Position numbers and translations under genes: made by a program. Source: Capsicum annuum (Eukaryota > Streptophyta > Magnoliopsida > Solanales > Solanaceae). Taken from it: 64,000 bases of DNA. Each line of letters starts with the position of its first letter. The stretch's first letter is position 1. The stretch covers positions 131,523,485 through 131,587,484 of the forward strand of contig NC_061118.1 of the NCBI RefSeq assembly GCF_002878395.1, in the 5' to 3' direction. The notes under the pieces are model-generated. The model saw only the letters and a list, made by a program, of their open reading frames with translations, was not told the origin of the DNA and ran no database searches. Below are positions 46,051 to 59,036 of the stretch, in pieces.

Positions 46051-47084
46051 TGTGAATGATAGATTAGAGGTGTGGAGATAAACTCTTGAGTCTAAAGGGT
46101 TCAGGTTGAGTAAGAGCAAGACAGAGAATTTGGAATGCAAGTTTAATAACGTGAGGCTGGAGAATGAGGTGGTAGTGAAGTTGGAATCACAGGTGGTATG
46201 TAAGAGGGATAGTTTCAAGTATCTCGGGGCCGTGATTCAGGGTAACGGTGAGATTGACGAGGATGTCTCGCACCGTATTGGGGTGGGATAGATGAAGTGG
46301 AAGCTCACTTCGGGGGTATTGTGTGATAAGAAGGTGCCGTCCAAGATTAAAGGCAAATTCTACAGGGTGGAAGTCTGTTCGACCATATTTTCTGGAGCGG
46401 AGTTTTGGCCAGTTAAGAACTCTCACATTCAAATAATGAAGGTGGCAGAAATATGGATGTTACGTTGGATGTGTGGGCTGACTAGGGGGATAGAGTTCGA
46501 AATAAAACTATCAGGGAGAAGTTTGGTGTGACTCCAGTGGAGAATAAGATACAGCAAGTCCGATTGAGATTGTTTGGACACGTGATAAGGAGGGGCATGG
46601 ATGCCCCGGTTCATAGGTGTGAGAGGCTAGCCTTGGATGGTTTTAGGTAGGGTAGGGGTAGGCCGAAGAAGTACTGGGGAGAGGTGATTAGGCGGTACAT
46701 GGAGCAGTTACAGCTCACTGGGGACATGAACCTAGATAGGAAGATCAAGAGGAAGCGAATTAGGGTAGAAGGCTAGGGTCAGTTTGGGTCGCTAGTGTAG
46801 GGAATTACTTGGAGGGGGTATTATTCTTGTTATGATACCTTGTTTCATGCTTTATTACGAATTTGTTTACTTTTCTCTGTTTTCTATTACTTGTGGGTGT
46901 CGTATTTATGTTATGCCATCTTGATCCATGCTTTACTAGGTATTTGTGTAGTATTCCGTATCTCGAGCTGGGGGTCTATTGGAAACAGCCTTTCTGCTTC
47001 TTTAGAGGTAGAGGTATAGACTGTGTACATCTTATCCTCCCCAGACCTCACTATGTGGGAATGCACTCGGTTTGTTGTTGTTGT
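46051..47084 (+). mobile_element. 5'-truncated RTE-type LINE
   Basis: The coding part (46051-46780) corresponds to the end of the LINE reverse transcriptase and the region after it: [42 protein letters not shown], then [17 protein letters not shown] and GRGRPKKYWGEVIR, with a few stops and frame changes. A 3' untranslated part of about 300 bases ends in a TTG repeat (47071-47083). Target duplication attctcgatttacatgg (46034-46050) is matched by 47085-47101 with one difference. It is much less decayed than its copia host, so it arrived later. Confidence 0.9.
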
Positions 47085-47106
47085 ATTCTCGATTTATATG
47101 GGTTAT

Positions 47107-49474
47107 TATCATGACCCAAACCGACGCCCTGGCTTTGACGAGCATCCCAAACCATTTAGGGCCCAGGCACCCTTCTATATCTAGTAATCATGCACAATAT
47201 TCACAATAATGTAAGAGTAATATGTAAATAAACAAATGGAATCATGGTCATTCTATGAGTTCAATTTAACAACATGGAAGAAAATCAATAGGTGTCTAGA
47301 CAACATCCATCTTAGCCTATGAAATCTTTAATTCATCAAAATATAATAGCTTATCTAAAACTAGGACAAAGCCCCAGTCGGACACAAAAACTAAAATGCA
47401 AAACAATACTCTAACGATGGCTTTCCAAAATAAAGAAGGCACACCAACTACACATTTCGGTCTGATGATTCTACGGTTTGGCGGGTTCACTGGACTAAGC
47501 CTCAGACCCTGAAATATAGGGGGTCAATACAAATGTACTGGTATGCAGAGCAATCCAAAATAAAGTATTTTTATACAAAATATGTGAGAGCAGTTTGTAA
47601 ACAATGTATATTTATTATATGAAAAATACATGGTCATATTTAAAAGACTTTAAACAATAATTTGAAATCCATGACTCAGTCTTTATCTTACTTCTGAGCT
47701 AGGAGGTATACCCTACAACTCTACAATTGCACGGACTATATGGAATCTTTCCTTAACTCGGCAGCCAATCCCCCAACTAAAATTTACTGCAAGGGTTGGA
47801 TTCTCTATCTCTAATACGCTAAAGGGAAATAGGCCAGTGTACGGTCCCTCTTGGGGACATAATAAACCCGTAGCGGTGAAACACAATTTTCGGCTAGGAG
47901 TTATCTAAACTAAAGCCTTCTTCAGTCAACCACCTAACTCTCTTTAAGCCGATTTTTAGATCCGTAAGACATGATTCTCTAAAATCAAAAACTGAAACTC
48001 TTACTCTGTTATGGCATTAATTTAAATGGTATCGTCATACCAATTACTTGCAAATCATATCTCTAAGCGATAAAATATTATGGGATAGTCTCTTCATTTA
48101 AAACACAAGGATTGGACCATCATATCATTCAAACAATTCAAAAAGATTCGTACTTCAAACTTATGCAAAAATATGCTAGGACTCTCTCTTTTAAACATTT
48201 CAACAAACATGTAGTGGTCATATATTTTGTGACAACTATGTAATTCCTTAGTTATATACATCTTCGATATTTATCAACATATAAAAGCCTCTCTCTTCAA
48301 TTCATAATCAAAAAAAAGTCTTAAATAATAGTAAACACCTTTGAACATACTTCTTAATACGAAGTTGAAATAATTCATAATATATGAACATAAGGGAATT
48401 TATAACAAGAGAGGGATTACAAATGTTCATTCTCTCAATTCAAGTTTCAAAATGTCAAACCATATGCATACATATATATATATATAAATGATAATTTAAT
48501 TTAAAGGGAAGGCCTCAAGACCAAAACTTTATTAGCAAGAAAGATTCACAATGCATAATTGTAGTTGAAACTTCAATACCATTTTGTAAATTCATGATTT
48601 CTCAACATGTAAATGTTATTAAAACAATTTCATCATGCCCATGTAGTTTAGGAAAACCCCAAGTACCTTAGATTACAAGGTTTAAAGTGCAGAACTTGAA
48701 TCTTGATTTGTTCCTTGGAAATGTTGGACTTAAGGATTAATTTTTCTTGATTTTCTTGTTCTTGGAAGAAACCCTAGTTTTATCTTATTTTTGAGAGTAA
48801 AAAGAGGATTTTGACGTTATATAAATGACAATGATTGACTAATAACGTTTAGAATATAATTTAATTAGTGTGAGAAGTTTCTGGGGAGGAAAAGTACCAA
48901 AATAGCTCGTTAAAAATGCATTTTTTGCGCGATTCAGCCTTAACTAACGGTTTGGTTGACGGACCGTCAGTCTGGTGAAGGACCATCACTCCAACCTTCA
49001 GTTCTTCGCGTTTAAAAGAGCTCACTGCTTAAGGCTTGACGGGAAACTTGATGGGTCGTCGCTGTCTTGATGGTCCGTTAGTCTGGCCATCGCACCTTGT
49101 TAGACTGATACCTCTCAATAAAATAGGCATAAATTTTTACCCCAATATCGGATTAAGGAAAACTAGTGGCGTTGGAAAGAGGACTCAAAGACCTTTCATT
49201 TAATATATAATATGCCCCATAATTATTTATATACTAAAATTTATGGTCGATGGAAGTTGACTCAAGTTTAGACACTCACTAAAACTCAATCGATAGGAAA
49301 GCTTTCAACTCGTCTTTGAGTTAAGGGACCTCTATGATCTCAATTCATGCACAATTAGATTCCCACACTACATAATTGATTAAAACACTAAATTTCATAG
49401 GATTTATTTGCCTTTGGAACTATTACGTGTAGGAATGATGATTTACATTCTAGCCCAAAATGAGAATTGTTACA
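47107..49474 (-). repeat. Element D 3' LTR
   Basis: On the minus strand tgtaacaattctca to gggtcatgata, 2368 bases, directly after a polypurine tract (ccaaggggagata). Start and end words match those of solo LTR F. Confidence 0.8.
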
Positions 49475-49559
49475 TTATCTCCCCTTGGGATCATTCATCC
49501 CTGAATGATGACTAGGGAGACAACAAGCACGATTTCAAGAACTAAATGGAAAAATATGA

Positions 49560-52005
49560 GTAGTATAGGATTTGTACCTTTTAAATCATCATCCATGGCT
49601 TTGAAAAGAGTTGGGTACCTCTTACGCATATCATCTTCTGACTCCTAAGTATCTTCCACGGCTTTTTGATTCCTTCACATCACCTTAACCAAAACTATTT
49701 TCATGCTCCTCAACAGGTGATCCAAAATGGAAACGGGTTATTCTTTATACGACAAGGAGTCTTTCATATTGATATCCTCTACAGGCAACACTAGGGAATG
49801 ATCTCTAATGCACTTCTTCAACATGGACACATGAAATACTGGATGAACAGAAGCCAGGCTTGCAGGGAAATCTAAATCATGGCAAACCCACAAATCTTCT
49901 TTAAAATCAGATACGGTCTAATGTAATGAGGACTAAGCTTCCCTTTCCTTCCTAAATGTTTGACTCCCTTCATAGGGGAGACTTTGAGAAACACCCACTC
50001 ACCAACCTCAAATTCTAACTCCCTTCTCCTAATATTTGCATAGAATTTCTGACAACTCTAAGCTGTCTTAAGTCGCTCTCTAATGATCTTCCCCTTCTCC
50101 ATTACTTAATGAACAAGATTAGGCCCGAACAATCAAGTTTAACCTACTTCATACCACCCAATTAGTGATCTATATCTCCTCTCATAAAGTGCTTCAAAAG
50201 GAGCCATCTGAATACTGGCTTGATAACTATTATTGTATGCGAACTCTATCAATGGAAAATGATCTACCCAAATACCTTTGAAGTTAATTACGTAGGCTCT
50301 TAACATATCCTCAAAGGTCTAAATGATGCGTTCAACTTGCCATCAGTCTGAGGGTGGAAGGCAGTGCTCAGGTTTACTGGTACCTAAAAACCACCAAAAC
50401 TGGGAAGAAATTATGTACCTCGATTAGATATAATGGATATTGGTGCCCTATGAAAATGAATTATTTCCTCAATGTACAGCTTGACATAATCGCATCCCAA
50501 GTAGTTATTACTCACAAGTAGAAAATGAGCTGACTTGGTCATCTAGTCTACGACACCCAAATAGAATCATATTTGCTTGGGACCTTGGAAGCCCCGTGAT
50601 GAAATCCATATTGGTCATCTCCCACTTCCACATAGGCAAGGCTATCTCTTGAGAAGTACCATCTGGTCTCAAATGTTCCACTTTGACTTGTTGACAATTT
50701 AAACACTTAGAAAAAAATAAGCAACATAATATTTCATATTATTCCACTAATAAATTGTCTTAAGATCATGATACATTTTTGTAGAGCATGGGTGAACAAC
50801 ATACCTCGAAGTGTGAGCCTCGTTAAGAATTCTTTCCCACAATCTATCCGCATTTGGCATACACAGCCTACCCTGATACCTTAAAATCCCATCATCTATA
50901 ATTTCATAAGCCATCACCTTCTATTGACCAACATCTTTCTTAATCTGCATCAAGATGGGGTCTTCAACCTATTTTTCCTTAACTTCAGCACATAGAAAAG
51001 ATTTAGCTATCTCATGAACAATTACTCCTCTATCTTGGGAATCCAAAAGTTGAACCCCTAGATTTGCAAGCCGGTGAATATCTTTCACCATCTCTCTTTT
51101 ACCTTTCTCATGATGAGAAAGACTACCCATTAACAACCTGCTAATGGCATCAACTACTATATTTGCCTTGCCTGGATGATAGTGCAGGCTCATATCATAG
51201 GCCTTCAACAATTCTAGCCACCCCCTCTGCCTGAGATTAAGTTCTTTTTATGAGAAAACATACTGTAAACTTTTATGGTCAGTAAATATATAGACATGTA
51301 CACCATATAAATAATGGCACCATATCTTAAGTGCGAACACCACTGCAGCCAACTCCAAGTCATAGGAGGGGTAATTTCGCTCGTGCACCTTTAACTGCCT
51401 AGATGCATAATCTACCACCTTACGATGTTGTGTAAGTACCATCTAAGTCCCACTCGGAATGCATCACAGTAGACAACAAAACCCTCTGTACCTTCGGGAA
51501 GGGTCAAAACAGGTGTAGTAGTTAACTTGTCCTTCAATTTCATAAAACTATTCTCACAGGAGTCAGACCACATAAATTTTACCTTTTTCTGTGTCAACCT
51601 AGTAAGTGGAGCATCTATGGAAGAAAAACTTTCTACGAACCTTTTGTAATACCCTGCCAAACCCAAGAAGCTCCGTCTAGGCCATTTTCTCACTATCTCA
51701 ATCTTTTGGGGATCACCTTAATTCCCCCACTAGACACGATATGCCCCATGAAAGCAATATCACTAAGCTATAATTCACACTTGAAAAATTTTGCATACAA
51801 CTTATGATCTTTGAGGGTCTGAAGGATAGTTCGGAGATGACTGGCATGATCCTCCTCATTCTTAGAGTAAACCAAAATGTCGTCAATAAAGACTATGAAA
51901 AACAGATCTAGAAACTGATGGAACACCCTATTCATTAGGTCCATGAGACCTGCAGGGGCGTTAGTCAATCCAAAGGACATGACTAAGAATTCATAATGGG
52001 ATAAC
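49560..52005 (-). pseudogene. Element D pol fragment: RT end, RNase H, integrase, chromodomain
   Basis: RT resumes at [15 protein letters not shown] (about 51960-52000), with catalytic FIDD about 51885-51896. RNase H follows (51248-51560) with its first aspartate present (YCDAFRVGL) and [10 protein letters not shown] at 51250-51280. The linker YHPGKANIVVDAISR lies at 51140-51185. Integrase pieces are visible at about 50600-50710 (MWKWEMTNMDFITGLPRS) and further down to 50080. The chromodomain end (DDMRKRYPTLF) is near 49600-49640. Numerous stops. Confidence 0.85.
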
Positions 52006-52196
52006 TATCAAAGGAAACCTACAAAAATACGACTAGTACTATGACAGACACCAACAAGCCTATATATATCTATGAACAAAAAGACATCACACCAACAATA
52101 ATATGATACAATAAAATTTAAATAAATATTGTATTTAAACTGATAATAGTTAATTAACAAGACCATCCAAATAAGGTCATGTTAGGGTGAGAAAAA

Positions 52197-52520
52197 TTAA
52201 ATACCAGTATGGTAACGCAAGAGTGCCAGGAACTCAGGGTGGAAGCTCAATAATACAAATAAGATCATGTAAGTGTAATATACCACAACAATTAAATTAT
52301 AGTTGAAAATATAAAAATTAAAGAAAATAAAATAATCTTTTTCTTGGCTGAGACGTGGATATCTCGCTCTCTTTAAGGAGATTCTGCGGCATAATTTACA
52401 CCGATTCAGCAATATATTTCTTGACTTTTTCCCTCCAGGATACAACATCCCATCAATGATGTACAACTCAAGAAACTCCGAATTAGTTGAAGAGTCCAAA
52501 GCTCCACCATAAGAGTACAT
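52197..52520 (-). other. Possible first exon or LTR leader of unknown gene
   Basis: A 107-codon frame from ATG at 52520. The first about 65 residues (start MYSYGGALDSSTNSEFLELY, later CKLCRRISLKRARYPR) have balanced composition. The remainder is AT-rich and hydrophobic, as if the frame had run into non-coding sequence or an intron. An ATG-preceding leader of about 150 bases and a TATA word lie upstream in the right order. I do not recognise the protein. It may instead be the transcribed part of an LTR. Confidence 0.3.
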
Positions 52521-52688
52521 TTCTTCAAAATGTAAAAACTTTCTTTGTATAATGAATATAGTTAAAGACTTAGAATATGTTCTATGTCTCAACTCTCTTT
52601 TTCACTTATCATCTTTTCTTTATCTCTCACAATGCACTACCACTCATCTCTTTTCTTCTTACACCACAACAAAGAAAGAAACACCACT

Positions 52689-52696
52689 ATTTATAT
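52689..52696 (-). promoter_or_regulatory. TATA box candidate upstream of the 52520 frame
   Basis: The minus strand reads ATATAAATAG about 170 bases upstream of the ATG, followed by a purine/pyrimidine-rich leader (tttctttctttgttg). This is a plausible core promoter by spacing only. Confidence 0.35.
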
Positions 52697-53284
52697 GTAA
52701 GAAATTCATCCTTGTATTGAATAGAAAGAATATGGTGTAGTAAAGTGATACATGAATAGTCTATAGGTTACAAATATTATAAGAGTTACAAGAGTAATAT
52801 GGTAGACTAATGGTACATGTTACAAGAACTAAATGTCACATCCTAGCATAAAATAATGAGTGAAATAAAGTGTTAGTGGCTATAAGAATTACACAAAGTA
52901 AATACACCTTTTAATAATATTTCACTATAATATGCATCGAAGAAATGCAACCATCAACAACGCACTTTGTCATCTGATATAATGCATTTTAATATAATTA
53001 AAATATTAAAATGCACTAACAAATTAAATACTTCCTATGAATATCATGATACAATCCATGCATACTATATCCATGCATGATACTTTCTCTGTCCAAATTA
53101 TCTCAGATGTAACCTTTGAAGCTAACTCATCCACTTCCTGGCCAACTTACCTTACACGTTGTTATCCTTCTTAATATAGATATTTTTTCTTTGTTGTATG
53201 GTACATCTTGATCAATATATAGAAAAAAATAACAACCATAATATCATTACTAATCATTAATCAAGCAAGTTATGAGACTATCAA

Positions 53285-54050
53285 TTGTGTTGCAGAATTA
53301 AACCTCCTGACCTAGAGAAAAAAAGGAATCATAATTCCAAGTCGACAGCCTCTGATGGGTTCAATTGAATCCACTGTGGCCTATAGTCCAGTTTATTTTA
53401 ATACTCAGCCAAATTTGCAATTATCTTTGACTGATGTGAATATACTTGATGCTTTGACATTAAATGTAAAAATGCATGTTTATAATTATGCACTTGGATC
53501 TGAAATTATATGTTTATCATATAGGATTTATTATAGATTGTTGTCTACTTTAAATCATTGATGTAAGTTATACGATACATCAGATCAGACTATATTAGTC
53601 AAAACTAATTTTGCAAGGTCTAAGGTCACTACTAAAAGACCTATTAAATGGGATGAAATTAATTTTCCCACTATATAGACCTTAAATTCTATTGTATATC
53701 TGAGTGAGGTTACAAATGACCTCTAAAATAGCGACCTTTTTCATATTACACAGGATCCGAATGGGCAGATATGTATTCAGTTTGATGATAAGTCTATTGT
53801 TTATAATAGACATTTATTTTCTATGCCTAAATTATTATCTGCTATGCATCATATTTCTCCTGTAGAACTGTCATATAGTCCAGCTAGAAGTCATAATGCC
53901 TCTTTGCATACAATTGATTCTACTCCTATGAGATTTGTAGAAAAAATTAAGATCAATCCTCGAACAAATATTGTTCAAGATCATGATAATATCTTTGATA
54001 GAGATATACCTACTACTTCTGAAATGAACTTTGATCCAAAAAATATTTGA
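53285..54050 (+). pseudogene. Pararetroviral movement protein remnant
   Basis: Movement proteins of this family widen plasmodesmata so that virus can pass between cells. A frame from 53355 begins MGSIESTVAYSPVYFN and keeps the 30K-type core in pieces (EIICLSYRIYYRLLSTLN, then ILVKTNFARSKVTTKRPIKW, about 53500-53660). It is broken by a stop near 53560 and further stops up to 53730, and resumes at 53823-54050. The coding trace seems to start upstream of the ATG, near 53285. Confidence 0.7.
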
Positions 54051-54860
54051 TGATTCCACACCAAATTAATTTTAGTCGTGGATCTCAGACAAGGAATTAT
54101 GTTAAAACAGAATTTTTTAATAAAAAAATGAAATCAGTTTAGAATTTGGTTTATTGAGACTTATAGTCCCGAAGAATTGCATAATATTTCTCAAAAATTC
54201 TATGAATTTTGTGCCTTGCATAATCAAATTATGCATTTTGTTCCTTGGTTTATGACCACTTATTTACCTTTATACAAAAAGGTTTTAGAACGATCTTATA
54301 AAAATATAAGCAACAATATTGTTAAAGCAATTTACCCGCCATAGGCACCTTTTATTTTACCTAATAATATAGGTATCACTTTCCCTGCTTTTCAAAAATT
54401 CATTAATAATGAAGTTGCAAAAGTGAGCATCACCGGAATTAATAATCTGATTTCTCAAAATAATTATTTGCTCTTATATGTTAAGTCTTAGGAGAACATA
54501 TCAGTACTTTTGATAAAAAAAACTTGATGAATTAACAAATTTGGTTAACAATCTGAGTACTAGTTCAAAATCAGCTGATATTGCCTCCTCTTCAGGAATT
54601 AAGTCAGAAGATTTAACAACTAATACTAGTATTCAAAAGCCTCCTGATATTCAGGGATTTCAAATCAGTTCACCTTTTAAGGATTTGAAGAGCTTCTTAG
54701 TAAAAAGTTTTCTAGTTTGAATATTAAACCTATTGATTTATCAAATGATTTTGCTGATCAATTAGAAGCAACCTCTGGCATGAAAAATCAAACTAAATTA
54801 GAGCTTAATAAGCTCAGAGGATGATTAGAAAACAACCGGGTAAAAATTCCAAATATGTTG
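54051..54860 (+). pseudogene. Linker region between movement and coat domains, heavily broken
   Basis: Pieces of a polyprotein are readable in shifting frames, for example TYSPEELHNISQKFYEFC (about 54155-54215), FILPNNIGITFPAFQKFI (about 54350-54405) and KPIDLSNDFADQLEATSG (about 54725-54780). Frameshifts near 54515 and 54690 and many stops separate them. No enzymatic motif is present. Confidence 0.6.
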
Positions 54861-56278
54861 ATTTACCCCTATTAAAACTTATTACTATCTAAGACCGACT
54901 CCTCAAGATGTTCTAATAGAGGAAAGGGACTGGAATCAGACTAATATGTCTTATAGTGGTTCTGATATATATGAATAGAATCTAGATGGCCTAACTGATA
55001 GGCAATTAACTATTCTTATTCACCGCATAATGATGTATTCAAAAGTGTGCAGTGCGACTAGTGAAAGGAACACAGATAAAATTATTTGTGAAATAATAAT
55101 TATTGGTTTTACTAGCCAACTTCGTAGCTGGTGGGATAATTTTCTAACAACTAAACAAAAGTTTGTTGTTGTCAATGCCAGAGCTATTGAGGCGGAGGTT
55201 GATAATCTAGGTATAACCCTACCAGTAAATAGGAAAAATGTTGTTTATACTCTCGTTCTTACTATTTTAGAATATTTTAATGATAGGTTCACCAATCAGT
55301 ATGAAACTGTCCGAACGCTCCTAAACAGTCTTAGATGTAAAACTCTAGGAGAATTTAGGTGGTATAAAGACACCTTTATGAGTTGGGTTATGGAATTACC
55401 CAAAAATAGACATGCTCATTGAAAGACTAATTTTATAGATGGACTTCCTCCATTATTTGCTGAAAGGGTAACAAAGGCTCTTAGAGGTTCTTACGGTGAA
55501 ATTTAATAGGACAAATATACCAATGGTAAATTGATAGGAGTTTGCACACAAAAAGAATTGAATTTTTTCAATTAATTAAAGCTATCTAGACAACTTAAGA
55601 TTGATAAGCTGAAAGAGCAATCTCAATTAGGAGATTTCTGTACTCAGTTTGGTGTACCCAAATCATCCTTTTCTAATAAAAGGAATCATAGATCTTCTAA
55701 GGATGAAAAATCTTATAGGAAGAAGAGATCTAGATATATATCCAAAGAAGAGCATAAAGCTATGAAAGCTTATCGCAAATCTACCAGATTTACAAAAAAT
55801 AGATCTAAGCGAATCTTGCTAAAATTAAGTGTTACAAATATGGTAAGTTTGGGCATATTTCTCCTAACTGTAAACTGGAAAAGATGAATTCTTTAGAACT
55901 TAAAGAAGACCTTTATGATAAATTTTATGGATTGTTATACACCTCAGGATCAGAATCTGATTATAATTCTGAATCTGAATCAGACAATGAAGTTGAATTG
56001 TTTGATTTATCTGATCGTGATAAAAATGTTGATACGATTTGTTCTGATTGTAAAGGACATACCTGTCTTGTGATGATGGATTTTATAAATTGCAATCCAA
56101 ATTTGAAGATTTGAATATAAAAATCATTACATCTGATAATGTTTTGGAACTCTTAAAAGAAGTTTCGGATGAGAAACTACGTGAAAAAATTATTAATTTT
56201 TCTACTAGTTCTAAACCTAGTACGTCTAAAACTGCTAATAGCAATTTTCTTGAACCAGTGAAAAATTCTAATTATTTT
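54861..56278 (+). pseudogene. Pararetroviral coat protein remnant with zinc knuckle
   Basis: The coat domain is marked by RPTPQDVLIEERDWNQ (about 54895-54940), DGLTDRQLTILIHR (about 54985-55025), GFTSQLRSWWDNFLT (about 55110-55155) and LGEFRWYKDTFMSWVM (about 55350-55395). A basic stretch precedes a zinc knuckle near 55830-55880, in which the second cysteine has become tyrosine. An acidic, serine-rich tail follows (55930-56010), as in caulimovirid coat proteins. Open for 130 codons at 55030-55422, otherwise interrupted. Confidence 0.75.
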
Positions 56279-59036
56279 TGTAACGCCCTGAATCTGGTAC
56301 CCAAAACTCTATACGGTGCTCATAATCCCAAAGGACCACAAGCTAACCCATGACTGATATCTATAACTGAGCCCTAAATAATAATAATAATGATCATATC
56401 ATAAATGTGGAAACATGAACTGAAAGGCCATAAGGTTCAATACCGATACATAACAAAGAATACGGTATAACAATACAAAAATAATTGAAATAACTGTCTG
56501 AACATGTTGTAGTCTGAAAGCCTCTAAAACTAAATTGTCTGAATAAAGAGTTGATGGAATAATCCCCCAACTAACCCCATTTGCTAAAATAAACTAAGTA
56601 CTAAAAGAATGAAAAAATCAAATAATAACATCCTCGAATGATGAGGACTCACTGCTGACTCTGACTGTTAAAACTGGAATGCTACTGATACTCTGGGGCG
56701 CGTGCTTCTGAACCTATGGTATAAAAAACCATAGTGTAAATGTATCAGTACGATTGAATATACTGGTATGCAAGTGAGGTATGATGAATGCAATGGTTCA
56801 TATGCATAAACAATACTAACCGACTAAATAACATGAACGTGAGAATACATACATGAATACATAATTGTATCTGATATCGTGATAACACTGACTCATGAAT
56901 TCTGATAACGTGGACTTACTGATATCTGGGTATTAATATTGGGATACTAAAATACTAAGTCTATTGAGTACTGAGGAACTGATGTCATATTACTAATAAA
57001 GGAATGATTGTTTCTGACAGTTTTGATTATGAAGAACTGGTCTGATTGACTGTATCTGACTGTCCTGAAATCTAAATACTGGTAATATAAAATTCATATA
57101 ATTAATATACTATTAACTGGGTGACTGTGTCTGATAGTCCTGATTCTGATGGAACTAGCTGAGTTTCATATTGAGCTTAGCGACTGTATCTGACATTCCT
57201 GAAACTGTAGAACTGAACTGAGTTCTATTACTGAGACTGGATCCGAAACTAAGACTGTGGGAGGTAATCATCTAACCGACATACCCAAAACTGAACTGGT
57301 GGAGTCCAACCTGTAACCCCAGATGGAAAGGTGTCAGTATCGTGCCATGAGTAAATACAAGTTGTGAGTAAACCCTCTCTAACAGGAAGCTCTTCCTTCA
57401 ACCCCTTCTAGTAGGAAAACTAAAATAAGGTGTCTAATCTCTAAACTCATAGGGTACATCTCAACCTACACTGTCTACGTAGTTCTAGAACACAAGGATT
57501 GCTTTTAAGGATCACACCCTCTACTGGCTAACAGGTGAGTCCCCATCCTTGGGTTCACTCGGTGCTAATCCTTCTCCCAACTGAAGAGACACTAAACTAA
57601 TTTAAACTGAATTGAACTATTACTGATAGTATCTTTTAGCTGATTTGAACATAGTTCACTAAATTCCATTGACTGACGAAACACTACTGAGATTGGATAA
57701 CTGACTGAGATTACTTAGATTACTGAGTTTTCCTGAGTCATGTAACTGACTGAATTCTAATAATCATGGATTGAATGGGAGTATTATGAAAACTGACACT
57801 GGCTCTAGGCACACAGCTAAATTTTTGGGTACAAGTACCCCCAGGACTCGATAGCATAAAACTGACAAGACTTGACACTTCGTGAACGCATAACCAATAT
57901 CAATAATTCATAATAAAATTAGTTGGGGATTTCATGGAACACATGGTTGTCATGATATTGTACATGGATGGAATTGTATATATATAGTTCATACGTTCAT
58001 CAACCTAATCTCATGAACATTCCATAAAATACTCATAATGCACACAATATCATGGAAGTCAGTCTTGGTCATAAGGGTAAAGCATGCATTTATTATTTAA
58101 GTCATAATTGAGCTATAATACCCAATTTCTATCCTCCTAACTATTTTGTCAAACACCCTACATGCATAACTTAGGCATAGGTGAAATCATCAAATTACAC
58201 ATCATAAACAATCAATTCATGGATTTCATCTTGCATGCTAACGTAGTTTTATGAAAACGCATAAAGATTCCAACTTAGGAATCATACAACAAGATAAACA
58301 TGGTTACAAACAACCCACAACATAAATATCATATTTTATAATTTGAAAGAGGGTTCTTGGACTTCATGAATGAAAGGAATCCATAAATCAACACTTGACA
58401 TACCTTAGTTCCTGATTTTACATAGATTGACGGAGAGATTTTTGAATTTGAGTATTGAATTTGAATCGTTAATTGAAAACCCTAACTTGTTCTTGAGAGA
58501 AACTCTATATTTTGGGTGAAGTATTGCTGAATCACGTGTTATTGGGTTTATCTAAGGATGGGAAATTGACCTTTTTCCCCTTAAAAATGTGGACATTTAA
58601 TAACTAAACACTAGGTGCCGACGTTATAAGTGACGAGGCACATTGATGGCTGCGATGCAATACTCGACGTGTCGCGCCATAATCACGTCGAACCTCAAAA
58701 GTTTTGTCTATGGCAGCCTACACAAATGTTGACCAACGCGATTGGAGATGCGGGATGCCATGATCGCATTGGTCCACTATTTTGGCACTCCGAACATGAT
58801 CTAAACGTGTTCTAAAAAATTCAAAACTTGTCTGGAAACACCTATTGACCTTCCTGATCATGAATTAATAAAAATACGGACCATTAAAGGACGTTAAGGT
58901 GGTGAAATAATATTGCCAACTTTCAAAGGCCAATAATAGGCTAAGTCTGGGAACTTAGCCAGAATTTTCTAAGGCTGGGACCCCTTGACAAGCTTAAAGG
59001 ACTGAATTAAGCTTTAGGATTTTATGGGGTCTTACA
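56279..59036 (-). repeat. Element E 3' LTR
   Basis: 2758 bases. On the minus strand tgtaagacccc to gggcgttaca, after a polypurine tract (aagggggagata, 59037-59050). It aligns to 62383-64000 and, more loosely, to the LTRs of element C. Confidence 0.9.

Larger units (their letters stand above)
42756..47106 (+). mobile_element. Ty1/copia element G, degraded and truncated
   Basis: 5' LTR, primer binding site, gag, and the protease and first part of integrase are recognisable in copia order. The element is split by a LINE at 46051-47084 and ends at 47106 where the LTR of gypsy element D begins. Reverse transcriptase and the 3' LTR are not in the window. All frames are broken. Confidence 0.8.
47107..52005 (-). 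mobile_element. Gypsy chromovirus-like element D, 5' truncated
   Basis: Read on the minus strand it runs from the second half of reverse transcriptase through RNase H, integrase and chromodomain to a 3' LTR. The front of RT, protease, gag and the 5' LTR are missing; the break is at about 52005. The 3' LTR edge at 47107 interrupts copia element G. Confidence 0.85.
52006..53284. other. Unassigned sequence between D and pararetrovirus 2
   Basis: Not matched to any element in the window. It contains the promoter- and exon-like stretch described separately and a perfect 13-bp inverted repeat around a 7-base spacer (52983-52995 and 53003-53015). The rest is AT-rich without coding signal. Confidence 0.4.
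53285..56278 (+). mobile_element. Endogenous pararetrovirus fragment 2 (petu-/florendovirus-like)
   Basis: A plus-strand piece of a Caulimoviridae polyprotein: movement protein, a linking region, and coat protein with zinc knuckle, in that order. It is cut at 56278 by the 3' LTR of element E. The protein sequence and layout differ from fragment 1, so this is a separate virus lineage. Multiple stops and frameshifts show that it is older. The genus-level placement rests on resemblance only. Confidence 0.75.
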
